DNA from: Oxalobacteraceae bacterium CAVE-383
Lineage (GTDB): Bacteria; Pseudomonadota; Gammaproteobacteria; Burkholderiales; Burkholderiaceae_D
Reading direction: 5' to 3'
Assembly: GCA_004134995.1 (NCBI GenBank)
Contig: REGP01000002.1
Span: forward strand, 1,054,001 to 1,118,000
Length of the DNA: 64,000 nucleotides
This document shows positions 53,190 to 60,901 of this stretch, in pieces (positions within the stretch are counted from its first letter, which is position 1; each line of letters opens with the position of its first letter). A model generated the notes under the pieces. That model was not told the origin of the DNA. It worked only from the letters and a program-made list of their open reading frames with translations, and searched no databases. Position numbers and translations under genes: made by a program.

Positions 53190-54722
53190 ATGCGATTTCC
53201 TTCTTCCTTTTTTTCCTCCCGCGTTCTTTTCCGCTTCCTTTTCCGTTTCCTTTCCCGCTTTCATCCCCGCTTTCATTCCCTTTTTTGCCTGAACTGCCTG
53301 GGCGTTTCGATCGCGCTGCCGCTGTTGCTGGCCGCGCCGGGGGCCGGCGCGCAGCAGCCGCCGCCGGTTGTCGCCGAGGCCTTGCAGAAAGCCGGCATTC
53401 CGAAGGATGCGGTCGGCATTTACGTGCAGGAAGCGGCGCCGAAAGGGAAGATGCTGGTGGCGCTTAACGCATCGGCCGGCCTGAATCCGGCATCGGTCAT
53501 GAAGCTGATCACCACCGACGCGGCGCTGGAATTGCTGGGGCCGGGTTTCAATTGGAAGACCAAAGCCTATGCCGACGGCGCGCAAAACGGCGACGTGCTG
53601 AACGGCGATCTGATATTCAAGGGCGGCGGCGATCCCAAACTGGTCATCGAAAATTTCTGGCTGTTCCTGCGGCAGATCCGCGCGCGCGGCATCCGCGACA
53701 TCCGCGGCAATGTGGTGCTGGACCGCGGCATGTTTGCGCCGGCCTTTTACGACGCCGCGCAATTCGACGGCGATCCGCGCAAGCCCTATAACGTAGGACC
53801 GGATGCGTTGCTGTTGAACTACAAGACGCTGGCGGTGCGTTTCATGCCGGATTCCGCCAGCGGCACGGTGAACGTCATGCTCGATCCGCCGCTGGCCGAC
53901 GTGGCCGTACGGCCGCCGGCGCTGGGGCTCGGCACAGGCACTTGCGATGGCGAGAATTGGCGCGACCAGGTGCAGGAAGCGTCCGACGAAAAAACGATTG
54001 CCTTCAACGGCATTTTTCCGGCGGCGTGCGGCGAAAAAGTCTGGTACCTGCATCCTTACAGGATGACGGGCAATGAATACTTTGCCGCCGTATTCCGCCA
54101 GATGTGGCGCGACCTGGGCGGGAAATTCGACGGCAAGGTGGTCAGCGGCACGGTACCGGATGGGGCCCGGCAGGTGGGCGAATGGCAGTCGGCGACTTTG
54201 CCGGAGGTGATTCGCGATATCAACAAATACAGCAACAATGTAATGGCGCGCCAGGTATTGCTGACGCTCGCGGCGACCATCGCTGCGCCCGAATCGAACG
54301 CGCCTGCCGATACCGCCGCCGGCGCGCGCGTGATCCAGGACTGGCTCGGTGGCAAGGGCATTGCCGCGCCGGAGCTGGTGGTCGACAACGGCGCTGGCCT
54401 GTCGCGCATCGGACGCGTGGCGCCGGCCACGCTGGGGCAATTACTGCTGTCGGCGTTTCAGTCGGCCACCATGCCGGAATTGCTGTCTTCGATGCCGCTG
54501 GTCGGCGTCGACGGCACCATGCGCAAGCGGCTCAAGGATCGCGAAGTCTCCGGTCAGGCGCACGTCAAGACCGGTTCGCTGAACAATGTACGTGCGATCG
54601 CCGGCTACGTGCTGGCGTCGTCAGGGAAATATTATGTGGTGGTGTTCCTGATCAATCATCCGAACGCGGTGTTCGGGCAGAAGGCGCAGGATGCGTTGCT
54701 GCAATGGGTCTATGAACATTAA
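53190..54722 (+). CDS. dacB: D-alanyl-D-alanine carboxypeptidase/endopeptidase (PBP4 family)
   Basis: 510 residues of the S13 family acting on periplasmic peptidoglycan. The three penicillin-binding motifs are intact: SVMK (nucleophile Ser, about residue 105), SNN (KYSNNVM, about 348) and KTG (VKTGSLNN, about 460). The N-terminus is odd: MRFPSSFFSSRVLF is followed by repeated RF-x-x units (RFLF, RFLS, RFHP, RFHS) from five 12-base DNA repeats, lengthening the positive region before the hydrophobic core (VSIALPLLLAAPGAGAQ). ATG at 53190 chosen; the true start could lie downstream of the repeats, but no in-frame ATG is close. Confidence 0.92.
   Translation: MRFPSSFFSSRVLFRFLFRFLSRFHPRFHSLFCLNCLGVSIALPLLLAAPGAGAQQPPPVVAEALQKAGIPKDAVGIYVQEAAPKGKMLVALNASAGLNPASVMKLITTDAALELLGPGFNWKTKAYADGAQNGDVLNGDLIFKGGGDPKLVIENFWLFLRQIRARGIRDIRGNVVLDRGMFAPAFYDAAQFDGDPRKPYNVGPDALLLNYKTLAVRFMPDSASGTVNVMLDPPLADVAVRPPALGLGTGTCDGENWRDQVQEASDEKTIAFNGIFPAACGEKVWYLHPYRMTGNEYFAAVFRQMWRDLGGKFDGKVVSGTVPDGARQVGEWQSATLPEVIRDINKYSNNVMARQVLLTLAATIAAPESNAPADTAAGARVIQDWLGGKGIAAPELVVDNGAGLSRIGRVAPATLGQLLLSAFQSATMPELLSSMPLVGVDGTMRKRLKDREVSGQAHVKTGSLNNVRAIAGYVLASSGKYYVVVFLINHPNAVFGQKAQDALLQWVYEH
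53220..53279 (+). repeat. Five 12-base tandem repeats in the dacB signal-peptide region
   Basis: CGCGTTCTTTTC, CGCTTCCTTTTC, CGTTTCCTTTCC, CGCTTTCATCCC and CGCTTTCATTCC run in frame as R-V/F-L/H-x units. The consensus equals that of the intergenic repeat at 22467-22500. Confidence 0.9.
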
Positions 54723-54906
54723 TTGCAGCGCTTTCTTTTTTTAACTAATGTTTTACGAATTACTGAAGTGATTCATGTATAAATATAAATGTTATCCATG
54801 TTAGACTTTGCAAATCCCGCCCTTGGCAGTAAGCCATCCATTTATCCCGGATGTGTCGAACCCCTGGGCGTTTTTCATTTTCAAATCAGAAATGAAGGTT
54901 TGGTGC

Positions 54907-55644
54907 ATGTCGACGGCGGTACTCATTGATGGGGCTTACTTTATCAAGCGATTCAGGCGTATTGAGCCTCACAATTCATACAATGGAAGACGGGCCGCCG
55001 AGTTTGCTTTCAGATGCGCATTGGCGCATTTGGTGGAAGTGTCGGGGAAAGCTGAAAATGGCGCGGCTAAGGCACCCAAAAAGAAACATGATCTTTATAG
55101 AATATTTTTCTATGATTGCCCACCGCTTGAAAAAAAAATGCACAATCCGATTTCACGAAAAGGTATTGATTTTTCAAAATCTCAGGAAGCGATATTTCGC
55201 CTGAATTTACACGATCAGCTCAGGGAAAAAAGAAAAGTGGCATTGAGACTCGGTCATTTGGCCGGCGACTCACCATGGGCAATCAGGTCGCAAGTGGTTG
55301 AAGAATTACTCAAAGGGAAGATTAAATTCGAGGATTTGAAAGAAACTGATGTGATTCCAAATGCGAGGCAAAAAGGCGTCGATATGCGAATAGGCATTGA
55401 TATCTCCTCGCTTTCCATCAAAAAACAAGTCGATCAGATCATCCTTATAGCCGGTGACGCAGATTTTGTTCCCGCAGCCAAGTTGGCCCGCCGGGAAGGC
55501 GTTGATTTCATACTGGATCCAATGTGGCAAGCCATCCCATCCGGGCTAAATGAACACATCGATGGATTGCGGTCGACTTGCCCGCGGCCAAAGCTCAAAG
55601 CAAATGCCAGCGCTGCGCTTTCAATCGTGTCGGGAATTAAATAA
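54907..55644 (+). CDS. NYN-domain (LabA/DUF88-like) putative nuclease, AT-rich
   Basis: 245 residues. N-terminal strand STAVLIDGAYF with the first acidic residue and the late IILIAGDADFVPAAKLAR motif are the hallmarks of NYN/PIN-like RNases of the LabA/DUF88 group; acidic residues in between would complete the metal site. Start at 54907 (MSTAVLID) is favoured by domain position; 54892 is an alternative. The gene and its flanks (about 54723-55645) are clearly more AT-rich and use different codons from their neighbours, suggesting horizontal transfer. Some relatives act in phage defence or RNA decay. Confidence 0.8.
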   Translation: MSTAVLIDGAYFIKRFRRIEPHNSYNGRRAAEFAFRCALAHLVEVSGKAENGAAKAPKKKHDLYRIFFYDCPPLEKKMHNPISRKGIDFSKSQEAIFRLNLHDQLREKRKVALRLGHLAGDSPWAIRSQVVEELLKGKIKFEDLKETDVIPNARQKGVDMRIGIDISSLSIKKQVDQIILIAGDADFVPAAKLARREGVDFILDPMWQAIPSGLNEHIDGLRSTCPRPKLKANASAALSIVSGIK

Positions 55645-55659
55645 AAACCGCCAAAGTCG

Positions 55660-56160
55660 TCACAACATCAACGGCTTGTCCGACAACTGATTATGCTGCG
55701 GCCCGAGCTGCGGATAGTGCCTGGTCAGCAGCAGGTTCAATTGCGCCAATGCGATTGGTATGCTCTCGTGATATTCGCCGGCCGCGAAACCTGCGGTGAT
55801 CATCCCGCATATGTCTTGCCAATCCTTCTTGCCGACGGCGCGGTCGACGCCGCGGTCGGCAACGATCTCCACCTTATGGTCGGCCAGGTTGATATACAGC
55901 AGCAGGCCGCAATTTTCTTCGGTGTCCCAGATGCGGTAATGGCTGAACAATTCGACCGCGCGATGGCGGGCGGAGCCGCCACGCAAGACGAATGCAATCG
56001 GCAGCGCGGCTTCGATGACGACCCGGACCTCGGCGCGGTGCGTGACTTCGCCGGTCGCAATCGCGGACTGGATGACCTGCAGTGCGCTGGCCGGGAACAG
56101 TTTACGCGCCGCATGCCTGGTGGTGACGATATGACGCCAAAGACGTTTTCCGATATGCAT
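55660..56160 (-). CDS. TPM-domain protein, small form
   Basis: 166 residues. A TPM-type domain without signal peptide: KLFPASALQVIQSAIATGE, AVELFSHYRIWDTEENCGLL and VEIVADRGVDRAVG are typical. ATG at 56160 shares one base with the TAA stop of the upstream TPM gene (TAATG), behind GGGAG, so the two are coupled. Function of the family is not settled; links to membrane and photosystem maintenance are known for homologues. Confidence 0.85.
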   Translation of the reverse strand: MHIGKRLWRHIVTTRHAARKLFPASALQVIQSAIATGEVTHRAEVRVVIEAALPIAFVLRGGSARHRAVELFSHYRIWDTEENCGLLLYINLADHKVEIVADRGVDRAVGKKDWQDICGMITAGFAAGEYHESIPIALAQLNLLLTRHYPQLGPQHNQLSDKPLML

Positions 56161-57023
56161 TACCAATCTCCCGAAGCGCCGCCGCCGTCGAAACCGCCGC
56201 CGCCTCCTGAAAATCCGCCGCCGCCGAATCCGCCTCTGCCGATGCCGCCGCCGGTAAACCCGCCGCCGCCGCGTCCGCTTTGGCTCAGGATGCTGCCGAG
56301 CACTACGCCGGCGGCATTGCCCCAGCCATTCGCGCCGAGATTATTGCGTGCGCGCGCACGATTACGCGCGATGACGACCAGGACAAAAAAGAATACGATC
56401 GGCAGCAAGCCGATCCAGCCGCTGCCGTCATCCGCGGGGGCCTGCGCATGCTGCTGGGGCGCGGGCAATTGCTCATTGTTCAGCAAGGCCGAAATGGCGG
56501 CGGCGCCCGCGTTCAGGCCGCCATAATAATCGTTCTGCCGGAAATGCGGCGCGATGATGTCTTCCAGCACCCGTTTCGATTGGGCATCGGTCAGGGAACC
56601 CTGCACGCCGCGTCCGGCTTCGATGCGCAGGCGGCGCAGCGCCTTCGGATTATTTTTCGCAACAATCAGGATCACGCCGTCGTCGATCCTGACGCGGCCG
56701 ATCTTCCAGGCGTCGGCGACGCGGATGCCGTATTGCTCGATGGCTTCCGGCGCGGTGGAGTCAACGGTCAGGATCACGATCTGGCTGCCGCTGCCGGCTT
56801 CGTAGTCGGCCAAGGTCTGCTCCAGCCGCGCGCGCTGGGCGCTGTCCAGCATCGCGGCGTGGTCGTTGACGTGGCCGGCCAGTGCCGGCACTGCGACGAG
56901 TTCCTGCGCCTGCGCGGCGCCGGACGGCAGCAGCGCCGTCAGCAGCACGGACAACGACAATAAAGACAAGGACAGCAGTGCCTTGCAGGCGCTATAGACG
57001 CTACAGGCGCGTTGGAATGACAT
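56160..57023 (-). CDS. TPM-domain membrane protein with Gly-rich tail (YgcG-like)
   Basis: 287 residues. Signal peptide (low-complexity LLSLSLLSLSVLL), TPM domain (about 42-170: LAGHVNDHAAMLDSAQRARL, IEQYGIRVADAWKIG, DDGVILIVAKNNPKALRR), one membrane helix (IGLLPIVFFFVLVVIA, about 205-222) and a tail of GGGGF-type repeats ending SGDW. It is a standard partner of LemA, encoded 17 bases upstream, and overlaps the second TPM gene. Probably forms an envelope complex with LemA; function unknown. Confidence 0.9.
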   Translation of the reverse strand: MSFQRACSVYSACKALLSLSLLSLSVLLTALLPSGAAQAQELVAVPALAGHVNDHAAMLDSAQRARLEQTLADYEAGSGSQIVILTVDSTAPEAIEQYGIRVADAWKIGRVRIDDGVILIVAKNNPKALRRLRIEAGRGVQGSLTDAQSKRVLEDIIAPHFRQNDYYGGLNAGAAAISALLNNEQLPAPQQHAQAPADDGSGWIGLLPIVFFFVLVVIARNRARARNNLGANGWGNAAGVVLGSILSQSGRGGGGFTGGGIGRGGFGGGGFSGGGGGFDGGGASGDW

Positions 57024-57040
57024 CGGCTTGCGTTTCCCGG

Positions 57041-57634
57041 TTATTTGTCGAAACTGACGGCCGGCGCGGTGGAGATTGCTTTCTCATTCTCGACCGTGAA
57101 GGAAGGCTTGGGCTGATAGCCGAAAACCTTGGCGGTCAGATTACTCGGAAAACTGCGTGCCAGCACGTTGTATTCCTGTACCGACGCGATATAACGCTGG
57201 CGCGCCACGGTAATCCGGTTTTCGGTGCCTTCCAGCTGCGATTGCAGATCGCGGAAACTGGTGTCGGCTTTCAATTGCGGATAATTTTCGGACACCGCCA
57301 TCAGCCGCGACAGCGCCGACGACAACTGGCCCTGCACCTGCTGGAACTTGGCGAAGGCTTCCGGATTGTTCAACACTTCCGGCGTAATCTGGAAACTGGT
57401 GGCCTGGGCGCGCGCCTTGGTGACCGCTTCCAGCGTATCTTTCTCGTGCGATGCATAACCCTTGACGGTATTGACCAGGTTCGGAATCAGATCCGCGCGC
57501 CGCTGGTACTGGTTGACCACTTCGGACCAGGCGGCCTTGGTGGCTTCGTCCTTGGCCTGGAAATCGTTGTAGCCGCAGCCGCTGAGGAACAGGGCCGCCG
57601 CCGCGCATGCCAGCCATAAAGACCATTTTTTCAT
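57041..57634 (-). CDS. lemA: LemA family lipoprotein
   Basis: 197 residues. Lipobox FLSGC-G at about residue 19, then the LemA helical bundle: [35 protein letters not shown] and [23 protein letters not shown] at 57634 follows AAGGAAG. First gene of the LemA-TPM-TPM operon and divergent from pyrF. LemA proteins are membrane-attached helical proteins of unclear function that regularly accompany TPM proteins. Confidence 0.94.
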   Translation of the reverse strand: MKKWSLWLACAAAALFLSGCGYNDFQAKDEATKAAWSEVVNQYQRRADLIPNLVNTVKGYASHEKDTLEAVTKARAQATSFQITPEVLNNPEAFAKFQQVQGQLSSALSRLMAVSENYPQLKADTSFRDLQSQLEGTENRITVARQRYIASVQEYNVLARSFPSNLTAKVFGYQPKPSFTVENEKAISTAPAVSFDK

Positions 57635-57758
57635 CGCACTTCCTTTATGTTTGTCATTTCGGAACGCTATCATGCCATGCGGCGGGAGGCGATGGACAAG
57701 TTACAATTGCGGATATTCGAATTTTTTCGCAAGCGCGACACCGAGGATCCATAACGTA

Positions 57759-58589
57759 ATGACATTCATACAAAAATTATCCGCCGCATGGGCCGCCAAC
57801 GATTCGATGCTGTGCGTCGGCCTGGATCCGGACATCGGCCGTTTTCCGCCGCATCTGAAAGACAAGCCGGACGCCATTTTTGCATTCTGCAAGGCCATCG
57901 TCGACGCCACCGCCGATACGGCTTGCGCGGTCAAGCCGCAAATTGCTTATTTCGCGGCACTACGCGCCGAAGACCAGCTCGAAGCCTTGTGCGATTACAT
58001 CCGCGCCGCCTATCCGGCCCTGCCGATCGTGCTGGACGCCAAGCGCGGCGACATCGGCGCCACCGCCGAGCAATACGCGCGCGAAGCATTCGAGCGCTAC
58101 AAGGCCGATGCGGTCACGCTGAGTCCTTACATGGGTTTCGATTCGGTCGCGCCCTATCTGGAATGGAAAGACCGCGGCGCGGTGATCCTGTGCCGCACGT
58201 CCAATGCGGGCGGCTCCGATCTGCAATTCCTGGACGTGAACGGCACGCCGCTGTATCAGCATGTGGCGCGGCTGGTGGCCGATAAATGGAATACCAACGG
58301 CCAGTGCGCGCTGGTGGTGGGGGCAACCTTCCCGAACGAATTGGCGCAAGTGCGGGCGATTGTGGGCGACATGCCGCTGCTGGTGCCGGGAATCGGCGCG
58401 CAGGGCGGCGATATTGACGCCACGGTCGCGGCGGGCCGGATCGCTGGCGGCCGCGGCCTGATGATCAGTTCCTCGCGCGCCATCCTGTATGCGCAGTCCG
58501 CACCGGGCGATGGCGGCGATTTCGCTGCCGCCCCGCGCCGCATCGCCTTGCAGACGCGCGATGAAATCAACGCGGCGGCAAGCAGGTAA
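57759..58589 (+). CDS. pyrF: Orotidine 5'-phosphate decarboxylase
   Basis: 276 residues, the longer type-2 form of the pyrimidine enzyme that makes UMP. Substrate and catalytic segments are visible: [14 protein letters not shown], the catalytic [27 protein letters not shown] and [15 protein letters not shown] at 57759 ([11 protein letters not shown]) gives the family N-terminus, though its ribosome site is weak (GAGGATCC about 15 bases upstream). The gene ends seven bases before palindromic element B. Confidence 0.96.
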   Translation: MTFIQKLSAAWAANDSMLCVGLDPDIGRFPPHLKDKPDAIFAFCKAIVDATADTACAVKPQIAYFAALRAEDQLEALCDYIRAAYPALPIVLDAKRGDIGATAEQYAREAFERYKADAVTLSPYMGFDSVAPYLEWKDRGAVILCRTSNAGGSDLQFLDVNGTPLYQHVARLVADKWNTNGQCALVVGATFPNELAQVRAIVGDMPLLVPGIGAQGGDIDATVAAGRIAGGRGLMISSSRAILYAQSAPGDGGDFAAAPRRIALQTRDEINAAASR

Positions 58590-58596
58590 TCAGGCG

Positions 58597-58720
58597 GGGC
58601 GCCGTTGCACGGGGCGCAAAGGGGTGTTGTACTCCGTTCGTGTCCTCCGCCGGCCTGCGGCCGTCTCCCCCTTTACCTCACTGCGCACAACACCCCTTCG
58701 CGCCCCGTGCAACGGCGCCC
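58597..58720. repeat. Palindromic element, copy B (shared 76-base core)
   Basis: Arms 58597-58630 and 58687-58720 are inverted copies of 34 bases with one mismatch. Core 58621-58696 is the reverse-complement relative of the core of copy A (71 of 76 identical). The outer arms (GGGCGCCGTTGCACGG) differ from copy A apart from a shared GTTGCA. It fills the gap between convergent pyrF (7 bases away) and pncC (16 bases away). Confidence 0.9.
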
Positions 58721-58736
58721 TGACGATGATGTTCAA

Positions 58737-59234
58737 TCAACACGTCAAATAACGCTGCAACCCTTGCAATGCATGCAAGACAGCCTGCTCGCGCACTGCC
58801 TGGCGATTGCCGTCGAACACCAGCCGTTCGGTATGCGTGACCTGATTGACAACCCAGCCGAAGCAGACCGTGCCGACCGGCTTGCCCGGCACAGCGCCGT
58901 CCGGGCCGGCGATGCCGGTGGTGGAGATGGCGACGTCGGCATTGCTGTTGGCCAGGGCGCCTTCGGCCATTGCCGCCGCGATTTCTTCGCTGACCGCGCC
59001 ATGCTGCGCAATCAGCGCTTCCGGGATATCCAGCAATTCGTTTTTCGATGCGTTCGAATAGGTCACGAAACCGCAGTCGAACCATGAGGAGGAGCCGGCG
59101 ATTTCGGTGATTGCCTGCGCCACGCCGCCGCCGGTGCAGGACTCCGCGGTAACCGCCTGCAGGCGCTTGGCTTTCAACAATTGCCCGACGCTGGCGGCCA
59201 GGTCGATGATTTTCAGGTGGTTGTCCGCATCCAT
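58737..59234 (-). CDS. pncC: Nicotinamide-nucleotide amidohydrolase (CinA C-terminal type)
   Basis: 165 residues, the stand-alone CinA C-terminal domain (PncC), which deamidates NMN to nicotinate mononucleotide in the pyridine-nucleotide cycle. Key motifs: VTAESCTGGGVAQAIT, the GFVTYSNASKNELL segment and ISTTGIAGPDGAVPGKPVG. ATG at 59234 is five bases from GGAGG; the ATG immediately before it (59237) is too close. It follows pgpA on the same strand, 38 bases apart. Confidence 0.94.
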   Translation of the reverse strand: MDADNHLKIIDLAASVGQLLKAKRLQAVTAESCTGGGVAQAITEIAGSSSWFDCGFVTYSNASKNELLDIPEALIAQHGAVSEEIAAAMAEGALANSNADVAISTTGIAGPDGAVPGKPVGTVCFGWVVNQVTHTERLVFDGNRQAVREQAVLHALQGLQRYLTC

Positions 59235-59272
59235 CATTTCCTCCGAAGTAAATCTGGCGCCGCGCACCCGAA

Positions 59273-59785
59273 TCAGCGGCCGGCAGGCGCGAGTATCAAT
59301 GCCAGCAGCAGCAGGGTGTAGAACGCGGCGACGATGTCGTCCCACATTACACCAAAACCGCCTTTGTAGCGACGATCGAACCAGGCAATCGGCGGCGGTT
59401 TGACCATGTCGAAGAAACGAAAGCAGATAAAGGCCCAGAACTGCATTGCCGGGCTGGCCGGGGTGATGAAGACCAGTACCAGCCACATGGCGATGATTTC
59501 ATCCCAGACCATGCTGCCATGATCCGGCGCGCCGAGGTCGCGGCCGGTTTTGCCGCAGGCCCAGATCCCGAGCAGGAAGCCTGCAGCGATGATGATCAGC
59601 CAGTTGACCGGGGTAAACAACGCCGGCCAGCGCGCGCTCAGGACGGCGAAAGACAGCCATCCCAGCAGCGTGCCGGAGGTGCCGGGCATGATTGGCGACA
59701 GGCCGCTGCCGAAGCCTTGCGCGACCCAGTGCGCGGGATGGGCCAGCATGAAGCCGGCGCTGACACGAATCTTGGGGTTGCTCAT
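59273..59785 (-). CDS. pgpA: Phosphatidylglycerophosphatase A
   Basis: 170 residues with four hydrophobic helices. The enzyme removes phosphate from phosphatidylglycerophosphate to give phosphatidylglycerol in the inner membrane. Characteristic are the GFGSGLSPIMPGTSGTLLG segment, VWDEIIAMWL with catalytic acids, FDMVKPPPI and GGFGVMWDDIVAA. The start overlaps the thiL stop (TGATG). The thiL-pgpA order is common in proteobacteria. Confidence 0.95.
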   Translation of the reverse strand: MSNPKIRVSAGFMLAHPAHWVAQGFGSGLSPIMPGTSGTLLGWLSFAVLSARWPALFTPVNWLIIIAAGFLLGIWACGKTGRDLGAPDHGSMVWDEIIAMWLVLVFITPASPAMQFWAFICFRFFDMVKPPPIAWFDRRYKGGFGVMWDDIVAAFYTLLLLALILAPAGR

Positions 59786-60744
59786 CAGGAGAAGTGGTCG
59801 AAGGAGGAAACGGAAAGCGCGAGCGCCGCGCCGTCGCCGTCGCACAGGCGCAGGCCCGGCGCGGCTTCGATGGCGCCGGCGCGGGTCACGGGAACGCCGC
59901 ACGCGGCCGCGGCGCGCAGCACGTCGTCGCGGCGCTCGGCGGCGGCGGTGAAGCAGAGTTCGTAATCGTCGCCGCCGGCCAGCGTGAAGCGGCGCCGCAG
60001 GTCGCGCGGCTGGACGCTTAACGCCGGTCCGGCCGGCAAGGCGTCGACATCGAGCACGGCGCCGAGGCCGGAACGTTCGAGGATATGGCCGAGGTCGCCG
60101 TTCAGGCCGTCGGAAATATCGATCGCGGCATGGGCGATGCCGCGCAAGGCCAGCCCCAGCGCCACGCGCGGCGTCGGCCGATGCATGCGTTCGGCGGCCT
60201 GTTGCAGGATGGCCGCATCGAGCGCGACTTCTTGGCGATAAGCGGCCAGCGCCAACCGCGCATCGCCCAGCGTGCCGGAAATCCAGATATCGTCGCCGAT
60301 TTTTGCTGCATCGCGGCGTAGCGCTTGCCCCGGCGGCACGTCACCGAAAACGGTGATGCTGATCGTCAGCGGCCCCTTGGTCGTGTCGCCGCCGATCAGC
60401 TCGCATTCATGCAGATCCGCCAGCGCCAGCAGGCCGGCCGAAAACGGCGCCAGCCATGCTTCCTGCGCCGCCGGCAGCGCCAGCGCCAGCGTGAACGCCA
60501 GCGGCCGCGCGCCCATCGCGGCCAGGTCGGACAGATTGACGGCCAGGCATTTATGGCCCAGCGCCAAGGCATCCGCGCCGGCGAAAAAGTGGCGTCCTTC
60601 CACCAGCATGTCCGAGGAAATCGCCAATTGCATGCCGGGCACAGGCTGCAGCAGCGCGCAATCGTCGCCGATGCCGAGCGCGGCGCGGCTGCCGGGAAGC
60701 GCGGGACGCGTGAAATAACGGGCGATCAGATCGAATTCGGACAT
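59785..60744 (-). CDS. thiL: Thiamine-monophosphate kinase
   Basis: 319 residues. ThiL phosphorylates thiamine monophosphate to the active diphosphate. Typical motifs: MSEFDLIARYF start, GIGDDCALL (Mg-ATP site, about 22-30), ISSDMLVEGRHF, LIGGDTTKGPLTISITVFG and AIDISDGLNGDLGHIL. ATG at 60744 gives the conserved N-terminus; no strong ribosome site is visible. It is the first gene of thiL-pgpA-pncC and divergent from maeB. Confidence 0.96.
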   Translation of the reverse strand: MSEFDLIARYFTRPALPGSRAALGIGDDCALLQPVPGMQLAISSDMLVEGRHFFAGADALALGHKCLAVNLSDLAAMGARPLAFTLALALPAAQEAWLAPFSAGLLALADLHECELIGGDTTKGPLTISITVFGDVPPGQALRRDAAKIGDDIWISGTLGDARLALAAYRQEVALDAAILQQAAERMHRPTPRVALGLALRGIAHAAIDISDGLNGDLGHILERSGLGAVLDVDALPAGPALSVQPRDLRRRFTLAGGDDYELCFTAAAERRDDVLRAAAACGVPVTRAGAIEAAPGLRLCDGDGAALALSVSSFDHFS

Positions 60745-60901
60745 GGCGGCGATTGTACCTAATGCCGCGCCGCATGGGGCAGGGATCATGTTGCGCCGCG
60801 TCATCCATATGACTAAAAAGCCGAGGCAGATCGGCAAATAAGTTCCCGGCACTCTGGTAAAATCGTTCCACTTCCGTGTTCACTATAAAGAGACGCAGCA
60901 T

